Of a stretch of 64,000 bases of DNA, positions 9,394-16,888 are shown piece after piece. The notes under the pieces are model-generated. The model saw only the letters and a list, made by a program, of their open reading frames with translations. It had not been told where the DNA came from and made no database searches. The stretch covers positions 62,001-126,000 of the forward strand of contig CABQNT010000008.1 in NCBI GenBank assembly GCA_902465605.1. The letters run 5' to 3'. A program made the position numbers and the translations under genes. Within the stretch, counting starts at the first letter, position 1. Each line of letters opens with the position of its first letter. The DNA comes from Prevotella sp902465605 (GTDB lineage: Bacteria; Bacteroidota; Bacteroidia; Bacteroidales; Bacteroidaceae).

Positions 9394-10455
9394 ATGAATC
9401 GAAAACTCATGATATTCGCGCTCATGGCGCTTCCACTCCTGTCTTCTGCGCAGCAGATGACAGCCGTCAACGAGGTGATAGATTGCGGACAAGTCGTTTA
9501 TAAGGCTCCCGTGACGGTGGCGTATGACATCAGGAACACCAGCGACAAGCCGCTCGCCATCAGCAAAGTGCTGACCAGTTGCGGTTGCACCTCTGTAGAT
9601 TATCCCCGTCAAGCCATCGCTTCACACGGTTCGGCCGTCGTGAAAGTCACCTATGATGCCAAGCAAATGGGAACTTTCAACAAACAGGTTCGTATTTACA
9701 GCAATGGCTCTGCCGCTCCTTTGGAGTTGACCATCAAGGGTAAGGTCGTGGATGAAATTATTGATTTTGGCGGATCTTATCCCTTTACTTTAGGCATGTT
9801 GCAAACCGATGTCAACAACATCGAGTTTGATGATGTGAATCGTGGCGAGCGTCCGCAGGCCAAGATACACATCAAGAACAACACGAAGCAGATGGCACAG
9901 CCCATCTTGATGCATCTACCCAGCTATCTCTCAGCCGACGTGTCACCCTCACGCATTGCTCCTGGTCGTGCCGGAGTGGCAACCATCACTTTGAATTCCA
10001 AGCTGATACGCGACTACGGACTGACCCAGACGTCCATCTATATGGGGTTTGTTCCTGGCGATAAAGTGAATCCCGACAATGAGTTGACTGTCTCTGCCGT
10101 GCTTTTACCAGAATTCAATGAGCAGGAAACAGCCGCGCACATGCCCCAACCGAAGATGCAACTCTCTGCAACCAAGCTGGATTTGGGCACCTTTGGGCGT
10201 AAGAAAAAGCTGAAAGGACAAATCTTCATCCAAAATATTGGGAAGCGCATGTTGGAGATAGAGAACGTTCAGATGTTCACCGGTGGCTTGGAAATATCTC
10301 TCAACAAGTCGAAATTGGAGCCTGGCCAGACCGCCAAACTCAAAGTGACGGCTATCGCAGAGCAACTGAAAAAGGCTAAGAGTAAACCTCGTATCTTGAT
10401 GATTACCAACGACCCAGAGTTGCCTAAGGTGATTATTGACATCCATGTGAACTGA
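9394..10455 (+). CDS. DUF1573-domain secreted protein
   Basis: A 353-residue protein with a signal peptide (MNRKLMIFALMALPLLSSAQ). The first DUF1573 domain (about 25-120) shows IDCGQVVYKAPVTVAYDIRN and the conserved LTSCGCTSVDYP motif. A second immunoglobulin-like unit at about 245-350 repeats the pattern (LDLGTFGRKKKLKGQIFIQN) without the CGC motif. DUF1573 folds as an Ig-like (ASPM/SPD2/Hydin) domain, and its precise role is unknown. It starts 3 bases after the A2M gene and ispH follows 7 bases on, so the three are co-transcribed. A partner role with the A2M protein in the envelope is an inference from this linkage. Confidence 0.88.
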   Translation: MNRKLMIFALMALPLLSSAQQMTAVNEVIDCGQVVYKAPVTVAYDIRNTSDKPLAISKVLTSCGCTSVDYPRQAIASHGSAVVKVTYDAKQMGTFNKQVRIYSNGSAAPLELTIKGKVVDEIIDFGGSYPFTLGMLQTDVNNIEFDDVNRGERPQAKIHIKNNTKQMAQPILMHLPSYLSADVSPSRIAPGRAGVATITLNSKLIRDYGLTQTSIYMGFVPGDKVNPDNELTVSAVLLPEFNEQETAAHMPQPKMQLSATKLDLGTFGRKKKLKGQIFIQNIGKRMLEIENVQMFTGGLEISLNKSKLEPGQTAKLKVTAIAEQLKKAKSKPRILMITNDPELPKVIIDIHVN

Positions 10456-10462
10456 TTTTCCT

Positions 10463-11326
10463 ATGGTACAAATAGAAATTGATAGTGGCAGTGGTTTTTG
10501 TTTCGGTGTGACGACCGCCATACAGAAAGCGCAGGAAGAATTGGCTAAGGGCGGAACATTGTACTGCTTGGGCGACATTGTGCATAATGGTATTGAAGTG
10601 AAGCGTCTGCATGAGCGCGGACTGGTGACCATTAACCACGATGACTTGCGCCAACTGCACGATGTAAAAGTGTTGCTGAGGGCACATGGAGAGCCCCCCG
10701 AAACCTACGAGTTGGCTCGAAAAAACAATATCGAGATTATTGATGCCACCTGTCCGGTGGTGCTGGCGTTGCAACGTCGCATTAAAAAACAATACGAAAA
10801 TCATCCTGATGCGCAAATTGTGATCTTCGGAAAGACTGGTCATGCCGAGGTGTTGGGATTAGTAGGGCAAACCCAGAGCAATGCCATTGTGATTGAAAAG
10901 GTAGACGACGTGAAGCTGTTGGACTTCTCACGCGACATTTATTTGTATTCGCAAACCACCAAGAGCCTCGATGAGTTTCATCGGGTGATCGATTACATAC
11001 AATCGCATATCTCGCCCGATGCCGTCTTTCGTAGCTTCGACACCATTTGCAGACAAGTGGCAAACCGTATGCCCAACATTGCTAACTTTGCGTCTAAGCA
11101 TGATTTGATACTCTTCATGAGTGGTCGAAAGAGCTCGAATGGGCGTGTCTTATTCAAAGAGTGTAAGCGTGTGAACCCCAATAGTTACCATATAGAGGAT
11201 GTGGACGAAATCGATTTCGATTGGTTGAAAGGTGTCAATACCGTTGGCATTTGTGGAGCTACCAGCACGCCTAAGTGGCTTATGGAGAAGTGTCGGGATT
11301 ATATCTTGCAGAAGCTGGGGCTGTAA
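10463..11326 (+). CDS. ispH: 4-hydroxy-3-methylbut-2-enyl diphosphate reductase
   Basis: IspH catalyses the last step of the MEP isoprenoid pathway, reducing HMBPP to IPP and DMAPP with a [4Fe-4S] cluster. All hallmarks are present in 287 residues: cluster cysteines Cys13 (GFCFGV), Cys97 (DATCP) and Cys196 (TICRQ); substrate-binding His41, His75 (LLRAHGEPP) and His127; catalytic Glu129 within GHAEV; and the SSN motif at 224-226. The length is normal for the short form. It follows DUF1573 by 7 bases and ends just before the phased repeat array at 11350-11485. Confidence 0.96.
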   Translation: MVQIEIDSGSGFCFGVTTAIQKAQEELAKGGTLYCLGDIVHNGIEVKRLHERGLVTINHDDLRQLHDVKVLLRAHGEPPETYELARKNNIEIIDATCPVVLALQRRIKKQYENHPDAQIVIFGKTGHAEVLGLVGQTQSNAIVIEKVDDVKLLDFSRDIYLYSQTTKSLDEFHRVIDYIQSHISPDAVFRSFDTICRQVANRMPNIANFASKHDLILFMSGRKSSNGRVLFKECKRVNPNSYHIEDVDEIDFDWLKGVNTVGICGATSTPKWLMEKCRDYILQKLGL

Positions 11327-11349
11327 AGGCGGTGACTGGGCGTTTTAAA

Positions 11350-11485
11350 GGAGTTAATGGGAGTAAAATGGGAGTTATCGGGAGTAAACGGACATTTGTC
11401 CGATAACTCCCTCTTAACTCCTAATAACTCCAGTTAACTCCCATTCTAGTCCCCACTTACTCCCATCTTAACTCCCAATAACTCC
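11350..11485. repeat. Helically phased GGAGT / ACTCC array
   Basis: Four GGAGT boxes at 11350, 11360, 11371 and 11381 are followed by about eight ACTCC-type boxes with AACTCC at 11405, 11416, 11426, 11436, 11470 and 11480 and degenerate copies near 11447 and 11458. Spacing is 10-12 bases throughout. The centre is a perfect stem, GGGAGTTATCGG (11370-11381) with CCGATAACTCCC (11400-11411). It fills the gap between the convergent ispH and tcdA genes and can act as a hairpin for both. Confidence 0.75.
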
Positions 11486-11495
11486 TAATTCTACA

Positions 11496-12254
11496 CTACA
11501 AATCACACAAATCTTTCACCACTTCACCCCCAACAATCAGTCCTGCGGCGGCAGGAACAAAAGCGTTGCTGGCTGGTACAGACCGCTTTTTGTTGGTAAC
11601 GATTGGTGCTGATGATGCGGGTTCTGGTGCTGATGAGTCCTCATTGGTTGGCGCTATGGGGAACGGCTTGCGGGGCTCTTCGTCACTATAAACCACCTTG
11701 AGGTGGGCAATTCCCAACTTTCTAAGTTTCTTTCTGATAACCTTTGCCAGCGGGTCCATTTGCGTTTTACTGATGTCTGTCACCTTAAAACGCGTGGCGT
11801 CTATCTTGTTGGCTGCCCCCATACAGGCAATCATGGGTATGTGCAGCGCGTCACATTGTTTGATTATCTCCAGTTTGGCAGCCATGGTATCAATGCAATC
11901 TACCACATAATCGCAAGCAGACAGGTCAATTTCATGTGCTGTTTCCGGCAAATAAAACAACGCATGCGCATGCACTTTGCAGTGGGGATTGATGTCTAAG
12001 ATGCGCTTTCGCGCCACCTCCACTTTTTTTTGCCCGAGAGTTGAATGCAATGCCACCAGTTGTCGGTTGATGTTCGAGAGGCTTACCTCGTCGTTATCTA
12101 CCAAACTGATTTCTCCAACTCCGCTGCGCGCCAGCACTTCCACCACATAACTGCCCACGCCGCCCACGCCAAAAACCATGACATGCGATTGGCTTAGCTT
12201 TTCCAGGGCCGCGGTGCCAAAGAGCATTTCGGTTCGGGTAAACTGATGTTCCAT
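11496..12254 (-). CDS. tcdA: tRNA threonylcarbamoyladenosine dehydratase
   Basis: TcdA (CsdL/YgdL) uses ATP to cyclise the t6A37 modification of ANN-decoding tRNAs to ct6A. The 252-residue protein has the E1/ThiF fold: MVFGVGGVGSYVVEVLARSG nucleotide-binding loop near residue 28, then EISLVDNDEVSLSNINRQ and DYVVDCIDTMAAKLEI, with the TcdA-type MGAANKIDATRFKVTDI and KVIRKKLRKLG segments later. The promoter TAACTTTG at 12285-12278 gives a leader of about 17 bases. It diverges from the FecCD permease gene, and the two -7 boxes lie only 23 bases apart. Confidence 0.93.
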   Translation of the reverse strand: MEHQFTRTEMLFGTAALEKLSQSHVMVFGVGGVGSYVVEVLARSGVGEISLVDNDEVSLSNINRQLVALHSTLGQKKVEVARKRILDINPHCKVHAHALFYLPETAHEIDLSACDYVVDCIDTMAAKLEIIKQCDALHIPMIACMGAANKIDATRFKVTDISKTQMDPLAKVIRKKLRKLGIAHLKVVYSDEEPRKPFPIAPTNEDSSAPEPASSAPIVTNKKRSVPASNAFVPAAAGLIVGGEVVKDLCDL

Positions 12255-12277
12255 ATCCTATTTCTTTATTCCGTGTG

Positions 12278-12316
12278 CAAAGTTAGCCATTTTATCCCAC
12301 TTTTTAACTAACTTTG
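12278..12316. promoter_or_regulatory. Divergent promoter pair, tcdA and permease
   Basis: TAACTTTG reads leftward at 12285-12278 (tcdA) and rightward at 12309-12316 (permease). The two identical boxes face away from each other with 23 bases between. Neither has a good -33 box, and the -33 zone of each would overlap the other's -7 box, so simultaneous use is unlikely. Confidence 0.6.
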
Positions 12317-12325
12317 CCCTTTGGT

Positions 12326-13339
12326 ATGACAAAGAACAATACCATCGTTTTGAGTTTGGCTTTATCGTTTTGCATCTGCCTTTTGCTGATGCTCAACTTG
12401 TTGGTAGGTAGCGTTGCGATACCTACGCAGGATGTGTTGGCTATTTTGTGCGGACAAGATGTGGGCAAGCCCAGTTGGCAATTCATCATCCTCCAGTCGC
12501 GTTTGCCGCAAGCCCTCACGGCGTTGCTGTGTGGAGCCGCACTTTCTACCTCTGGTTTGCTGTTGCAAACGTCGTTTCAAAACCCCTTGGCAGGTCCTTC
12601 TATTTTTGGCATCAACAGCGGTGCCGCATTAGGCGTGGCCCTCGTTATGCTGTTGCTGGGCGGCAGTGTGTCCACGGCTTTGTTCAGTGTTGGTGGGGCA
12701 TGGGCTGTCTTGTTGGCCGCGTTTGTGGGTGCCATGGCCGTGACAGGTATCATTTTCATGTTCGCCCAGTGGGTGAAAAGCAGTGTGATGTTGCTCATTA
12801 TCGGCATGATGATTGGTTATTTGGCCTCGTCTGCCATCGCCCTTCTCAACTTTTTTGCCACCCAAGAGGGCGTGAAATCGTTTACTATGTGGGGCATGGG
12901 CAACTTTGGTGGCGTGTCTTTGTCGCAACTGCCCATGTTCACAGGTGCGATTGTGGTAGGGTTGGTGGGTTCCGTTTTGCTGATCAAACCCCTCAATGCG
13001 CTGTTGTTGGGCGAAACATACGCGCGCAACTTGGGCGTAAACGTGCGTACGGTACGCAGTTGGCTCTTGGTGATCACGGGATGGCTCACGGCCGTCACCA
13101 CGGCATATTGCGGTCCGGTGGCATTCATCGGGCTTGCTGTTCCGCACTTGGCGCGTCTCGTGATTGGCACTGACAACCATCTTCAATTGCTTCCCATCAC
13201 CATGGCCATGGGGGCGTTGATTGCTCTTTTGTGCCAACTTGTTTGCGTGTTGCCCGGCTCGCAAGGCATCTTGCCACTCAATGCCGTAACTCCATTGATT
13301 GGCGCACCGGTGATTATCTATATTATTTGGAAGAGATGA
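12326..13339 (+). CDS. FecCD-family iron/B12 ABC transporter permease
   Basis: A 337-residue integral membrane protein of the FecCD/BtuC type that forms the channel of siderophore, heme or cobalamin importers. Family signatures include the ARLPQALTALLCGAALSTSG-like coupling region (here SRLPQALTALLCGA) and GLLLQTSFQNPLAGPSIFGI, GPVAFIGLAVPHLARL and the C-terminal TPLIGAPVIIYII. An upstream in-frame TTG at 12314 lies inside the promoter -7 box, so the ATG at 12326 is chosen, 9 bases after the box. No binding-protein or ATPase gene is adjacent, so partners must be encoded elsewhere. Confidence 0.92.
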   Translation: MTKNNTIVLSLALSFCICLLLMLNLLVGSVAIPTQDVLAILCGQDVGKPSWQFIILQSRLPQALTALLCGAALSTSGLLLQTSFQNPLAGPSIFGINSGAALGVALVMLLLGGSVSTALFSVGGAWAVLLAAFVGAMAVTGIIFMFAQWVKSSVMLLIIGMMIGYLASSAIALLNFFATQEGVKSFTMWGMGNFGGVSLSQLPMFTGAIVVGLVGSVLLIKPLNALLLGETYARNLGVNVRTVRSWLLVITGWLTAVTTAYCGPVAFIGLAVPHLARLVIGTDNHLQLLPITMAMGALIALLCQLVCVLPGSQGILPLNAVTPLIGAPVIIYIIWKR

Positions 13340-13360
13340 TAAAGACAGCCTCACCCCCGA

Positions 13361-13381
13361 CCCCTCCCCGAGGGGGAGGGG
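13361..13381. repeat. GC-rich hairpin of a widespread intergenic type
   Basis: CCCCTCCCC (13361-13369), a GAG loop, then GGGGAGGGG (13373-13381). It starts 22 bases after the permease stop codon, preceded by CCTCACCCCCGA. Very similar C-rich/G-rich hairpins are common in bacterial intergenic DNA. There is no U-tract. Confidence 0.6.
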
Positions 13382-13641
13382 AGTAGATAGATTATTTGCA
13401 TAGGAGAATTATGCTATCGTGTTAGAAAGATTTTTACAAACATGCTTTCGTGCTTGGCTTCTTTGCAAACAACCATGTAGTTCGACGCAAATACATGAAA
13501 TATGGGTGATTTGTATAAATGAAAGTATATCAGGGAGTTGTGGAATGAGAGGTGAAAAAACAGATTTTTTTACCCCTGATTTTTCCCCAAAAAGCCAAGA
13601 AAAACGATGAAAAAACAATGGTTTTGAACCGCAATAACTTA

Positions 13642-13682
13642 GAGATAGGGCGACAATATGTATGCTATTGTCGCACTATCTC
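13642..13682. repeat. Long imperfect palindrome (hairpin)
   Basis: GAGATAG-g-GCGACAATA (13642-13658), a 7-base loop, then TATTGTCGC-a-CTATCTC (13666-13682): 16 paired bases with one mismatch. There is no U-tract on either side, so it is not a standard terminator. Confidence 0.65.
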
Positions 13683-13739
13683 AATGACTTTCTGCTAAAA
13701 CAACCTATTTGTTAGAAATGAACGTCATGTAGGCGTGTC

Positions 13740-13787
13740 GTTTGCCTATTGATTTTTTCTATTTCATCATTTTACGATGGCCATTTT
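13740..13787. repeat. Dispersed 48-bp element, copy 2
   Basis: Identical 20-mer GTTTGCCTATTGATTTTTTC (13740-13759), a 20-base gap, and GCCATTTT (13780-13787), matching copy 1 at 1983-2030 in sequence, order and spacing. Confidence 0.7.
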
Positions 13788-13856
13788 TTTGTCAATTATA
13801 AGGACAAAAATAGGGCAGAAGTACGATGATGGTTTTAGGCAGATGAATCGACAAAC

Positions 13857-15011
13857 TTATTTTGTCACCTCTATCACCCTAAACACACCGTCACCCTGGA
13901 TGTCAGGTTGCATCACGATGGGGTAGAACTGTACGCACACCGCTTTATCCACCGAAATGTTCTGATGCGTGTCGGTCAGTAAGCCATTGGCACTGTTGAT
14001 GCGGAAAACCTGAATGGTGTTGTCATCGCGACAGGCACAAAGTAAGAACCGTCCGTTGGGTGTAATGTTGAAATGACGTGGGTGGATACCTGTTCGCTGA
14101 TAGCCTACCTTTGTCAAAAAGCCTGTTTTTTGATTGATTTTGAAGATGGCAATGCCGTCGTTTTTCAGTCGGTTACTGGTATACAAGAACCTGCCGTCGG
14201 GTGAAACGTGAATGTCTGCGCCGCCTTGTGCACCCACTTCATCAGACTGTATCTCCTGTATTTTCTTCATATTGCCAAAGTTATATTGGTATGCAGTAAC
14301 CGCTCCCGACAGTTCGCTCATCACATAAACAAACCTGCTGTCGGTGCTGAAGGCGATATGGCGAGGTCCTGAACCTTTGGACAGCTGTGCGGTAACCTTG
14401 GCGTTACCCAGTGATTTCATGTCTTCCAATTCAAAGCGCAGCAGTTGGTCGGCACTGAAATCAGTAGCAATAACGCCATTTCCATCGGGAAGGAATCGTG
14501 CGCAATGAACGTGTGGTGCTTGCTGACGCTCAGGGTTTGGCCCGCCTATCGAGCCTTTGAACTGTTGCGACATGGCTGAGAGCGACCCGTCTACGTTCAA
14601 GGGGAACACGCTCATGGAGCCTCCTGAATAGTTGGCCGTCAGCAACAGGTTGCCGTTGGTCTCCACATAGCAAGGATCTTCGCCCTTCGTGGGGAACGAA
14701 CTTTGCAGCTGCATTTGTCCCGTTGTCTTGTCAAACGTGATGGCATTGACCGCTGCCGACTCGTCATGGTTTTCGCTTACGGCATAAATCATCGTGCCGT
14801 CTGAGGCGAGTGTTAAGAAAGATGGGTTCTGCAATTCGAGCGTGTCGAGGGGTGTGGCCTGACCGGTAGATTGATTGAAGTTGAACGAGTAAATGCCTTT
14901 GCTGGTGCCATTGGTGTAGGTTCCAACGATTAGTTTGATGTCGTCTTGCGCCTGTAACGTCACTTGGCCGAAGACAGTCAAGGCGAGTAAAAGTAAATTC
15001 TTGATTTTCAT
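13857..15011 (-). CDS. Secreted lactonase-fold protein (6-phosphogluconolactonase-like)
   Basis: A 384-residue seven-bladed beta-propeller of the lactonase family (PF10282 type). The repeated propeller pattern is clear: LASDGTMIYAVSE, ARFLPDGNGVIATDFSADQL, FSTDSRFVYVMSELSGAVTA, HVSPDGRFLYTSNRLKNDGI, and TPNGRFLLCACRDDNTIQVF. The start at 15011 (MKIKNLLLLALTVFGQVTLQAQ) gives a normal signal peptide; longer in-frame starts at 15098 and 15041 would bury it. Cytosolic relatives hydrolyse 6-phosphogluconolactone, but with a signal peptide the substrate here is uncertain. The promoter is at 15096-15126 with a leader of about 80 bases. Confidence 0.85.
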   Translation of the reverse strand: MKIKNLLLLALTVFGQVTLQAQDDIKLIVGTYTNGTSKGIYSFNFNQSTGQATPLDTLELQNPSFLTLASDGTMIYAVSENHDESAAVNAITFDKTTGQMQLQSSFPTKGEDPCYVETNGNLLLTANYSGGSMSVFPLNVDGSLSAMSQQFKGSIGGPNPERQQAPHVHCARFLPDGNGVIATDFSADQLLRFELEDMKSLGNAKVTAQLSKGSGPRHIAFSTDSRFVYVMSELSGAVTAYQYNFGNMKKIQEIQSDEVGAQGGADIHVSPDGRFLYTSNRLKNDGIAIFKINQKTGFLTKVGYQRTGIHPRHFNITPNGRFLLCACRDDNTIQVFRINSANGLLTDTHQNISVDKAVCVQFYPIVMQPDIQGDGVFRVIEVTK

Positions 15012-15095
15012 AAAGTATGTTTTGTTATTGATGTTCGTCATATCGGATGAAGCAAGAGGTGTTGTGCAAACCGTACAAGGTACGATTGACCAAGA

Positions 15096-15126
15096 CAAAG
15101 ATATTCATTTTCTTGCACTGTAGCAA
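15096..15126 (-). promoter_or_regulatory. Promoter of the lactonase-fold gene
   Basis: On the minus strand, TTG (15126-15124), 20 bases, TATCTTTG (15103-15096). It lies just upstream of the divergent uraA promoter. Confidence 0.65.
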
Positions 15127-15166
15127 TCATTTATTGTTTTTTTATTCACAATTCGATATTAATTTG

Positions 15167-15174
15167 TAATTTTG
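15167..15174 (+). promoter_or_regulatory. -7 box of uraA, 5 bases before the ATG
   Basis: TAATTTTG fits TAnnTTTG. The uraA ATG at 15180 follows after only 5 bases, so transcription should begin at or next to the start codon. No good -33 box is visible. Confidence 0.5.
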
Positions 15175-15179
15175 CCTGC

Positions 15180-16547
15180 ATGATGAATACCATTGAATTA
15201 ACTCCTTTACGTAAGGGAATTGTGGGAGTGCAATTTCTCTTTGTCGCATTCGGTGCAACCGTTTTGGTTCCATTGTTGGTAGGTTTGGACCCGGCAACCG
15301 CACTGTTTACTGCTGGTATAGGTACTTTCATCTTTCATTTGGTAACGAAAGGGAAGGTACCTATTTTCTTAGGCTCAAGCTTTGCTTTCATCGCACCTAT
15401 CATTGAGGCCTCCAAGATGTGGGGCATGGCAGGCACGTTGGCTGGTATCGCTGGCGTGGCCTTGGTTTATTTTGTGATGAGTGCCTTGATTAAATGGCAG
15501 GGAAGGAAGCTCCTTGATCGCTTGTTCCCGCCCGTTGTCATCGGTCCGGTGATTATCCTCATTGGTTTGTCCTTGTCGGGATCGGCCGTGAACATGGCCA
15601 AAGAGAACTGGGCGTTGGCCTTTGTATCCTTGGTGACAGCCATCCTTGTGCTGACACTCGGTAAGGGGTTAATCAAATTAGTGCCCATCGTGTGTGGCAT
15701 TGTGGTAGGGTTTATCGTCGCCTCCCTAATGGGTGAGGTGGATTTCACGAAAGTGCATGAGGCATCGTGGTTTGCCTTGCCCGGCTCATTGGCCCATTTT
15801 CATTGGCCCGAGTTTGCTTGGAAGCCATTTATCTACATGATTCCTGTTGCCATTGCACCGGTGATAGAGCACATTGGCGACGTGTATGTGGTGAACGCAG
15901 TGGCTGACAAAGACTTCGTGAAAGAGCCGGGTTTGCACCGCACGATGTTGGGTGATGGGTTGGCATGTCTTGCGGCAGCCTTCTTTGGTGGCCCTCCCGT
16001 GACCACTTACTCGGAGGTGACGGGTGCCATGCAGATTACCAAAGTGACCCATCCGCAGGTCATCCGCATCGCAGCATTGACGGCTATCGTGTTCTCTGTG
16101 ATTGGAAAACTGAGTGCTCTGTTGCAGAGTATTCCGCAAGCAGTACTGGGAGGAATCATGCTGTTGCTGTTTGGAACCATTGCCAGCGTGGGGGTTCAAA
16201 ATCTGATTCAGCACAAAGTGAATCTCAACAACCAGCGCAATATTATCATCGTATCGGTGACTTTGACGCTGGGAATTGGTGGTGCGATGCTCGATTTCAG
16301 TCTGCGTGGCGTAATCATCGGCATTCTCATGGTTAGTTGTTTGGTTTATGCCAATGCCATGAAGCAAGGTTTGGTAAAAGTGCTGCTTATTATAATAGGT
16401 GGTATTGCTTTAAGTACCTTGATCTTCTTTTTACTTCCTGGTGGTGAAAGCGAACTGACCAAGATGAGTGGTATTGGCCTGAGTGCCATTACGGGCGTAG
16501 TGCTCAACTTGGTGTTGCCTAAGCGAGCCGAGGAGGAAGAAGCATGA
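15180..16547 (+). CDS. uraA: Uracil:proton symporter (NCS2 family)
   Basis: A 455-residue inner-membrane transporter of the NCS2 uracil/xanthine family with about 14 membrane spans. Diagnostic segments are LVPLLVGLDPATALFTAGIGT near the N-terminus, FLGSSFAFIAPI, the substrate-site region IAPVIEHIGDVYVVN, GDGLACLAAAFFGGPPVTTYSE and AVLGGIMLLLFG. These favour uracil over xanthine or purines. The start codon is doubled (ATGATG). A 114-residue membrane protein gene overlaps its stop by 4 bases and is probably translationally coupled. Confidence 0.92.
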   Translation: MMNTIELTPLRKGIVGVQFLFVAFGATVLVPLLVGLDPATALFTAGIGTFIFHLVTKGKVPIFLGSSFAFIAPIIEASKMWGMAGTLAGIAGVALVYFVMSALIKWQGRKLLDRLFPPVVIGPVIILIGLSLSGSAVNMAKENWALAFVSLVTAILVLTLGKGLIKLVPIVCGIVVGFIVASLMGEVDFTKVHEASWFALPGSLAHFHWPEFAWKPFIYMIPVAIAPVIEHIGDVYVVNAVADKDFVKEPGLHRTMLGDGLACLAAAFFGGPPVTTYSEVTGAMQITKVTHPQVIRIAALTAIVFSVIGKLSALLQSIPQAVLGGIMLLLFGTIASVGVQNLIQHKVNLNNQRNIIIVSVTLTLGIGGAMLDFSLRGVIIGILMVSCLVYANAMKQGLVKVLLIIIGGIALSTLIFFLLPGGESELTKMSGIGLSAITGVVLNLVLPKRAEEEEA

Positions 16548-16888
16548 TAGAGGAGGACTTTGAGCGTTATTGGCTGGAAAACCGCCGTGAACTTCTGGCA
16601 AAAAACAAAGAGTATCGAGAAATAGAAGAAAGCTATAAGATGCGAACGGGCTTCGATTGGCTGCTTTGGGCCTTGCCTGTGGTAGTGGGAATCCTGACGT
16701 TCAACGTGGTTAGTAGTGAGAGTGAGGTGCTGAAATGGTTGGCCTCTGCGGGAGCTGTCATTGTCGTATTCTTGGTATGTGTCTGGGTTAAGTCAGCTGT
16801 TTCTGGTCATCGACCGTTGGATGAGGTGGAAAAAGATGTCAAAGCACAGGCATACGAAGTTTTTAAGCGTAGATTAAATCAGCCATAA
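16544..16888 (+). CDS. Small two-span membrane protein, function unknown
   Basis: A 114-residue protein whose ATG overlaps the uraA stop (ATGA). A charged N-terminal third (ERYWLENRRELLAKNKEYRE) is followed by two predicted membrane segments, WLLWALPVVVGILTFNVV and SAGAVIVVFLVCVWVKSAV, and a basic tail. I do not recognise a family. The 4-base overlap suggests coupling to uraA. Its last 26 bases overlap the 3' end of hemW on the other strand. Confidence 0.75.
   Translation: MIEEDFERYWLENRRELLAKNKEYREIEESYKMRTGFDWLLWALPVVVGILTFNVVSSESEVLKWLASAGAVIVVFLVCVWVKSAVSGHRPLDEVEKDVKAQAYEVFKRRLNQP

Larger units (their letters stand above)
13382..13856. other. Gene-free region with structured and repeated DNA
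   Basis: Short frames are open on both strands at about 13409-13618 but neither has a recognisable domain or a start context, and I do not call them. The region holds a long hairpin at 13642-13682 and the second copy of the 48-bp element at 13740-13787. Confidence 0.5.

Noticed and set aside
12448..13173. 241-codon frame inside the FecCD permease gene
   Set aside because: It is an alternative frame of the permease, rich in His, Cys and Arg, as shadow frames are; the opposite-strand frame at 12629-13354 is also rejected.
13409..13618. Short frames open on both strands after the permease gene
   Set aside because: Both are AT-rich and overlap each other almost fully, without signal, domain or promoter; they are more likely repeat-derived DNA.
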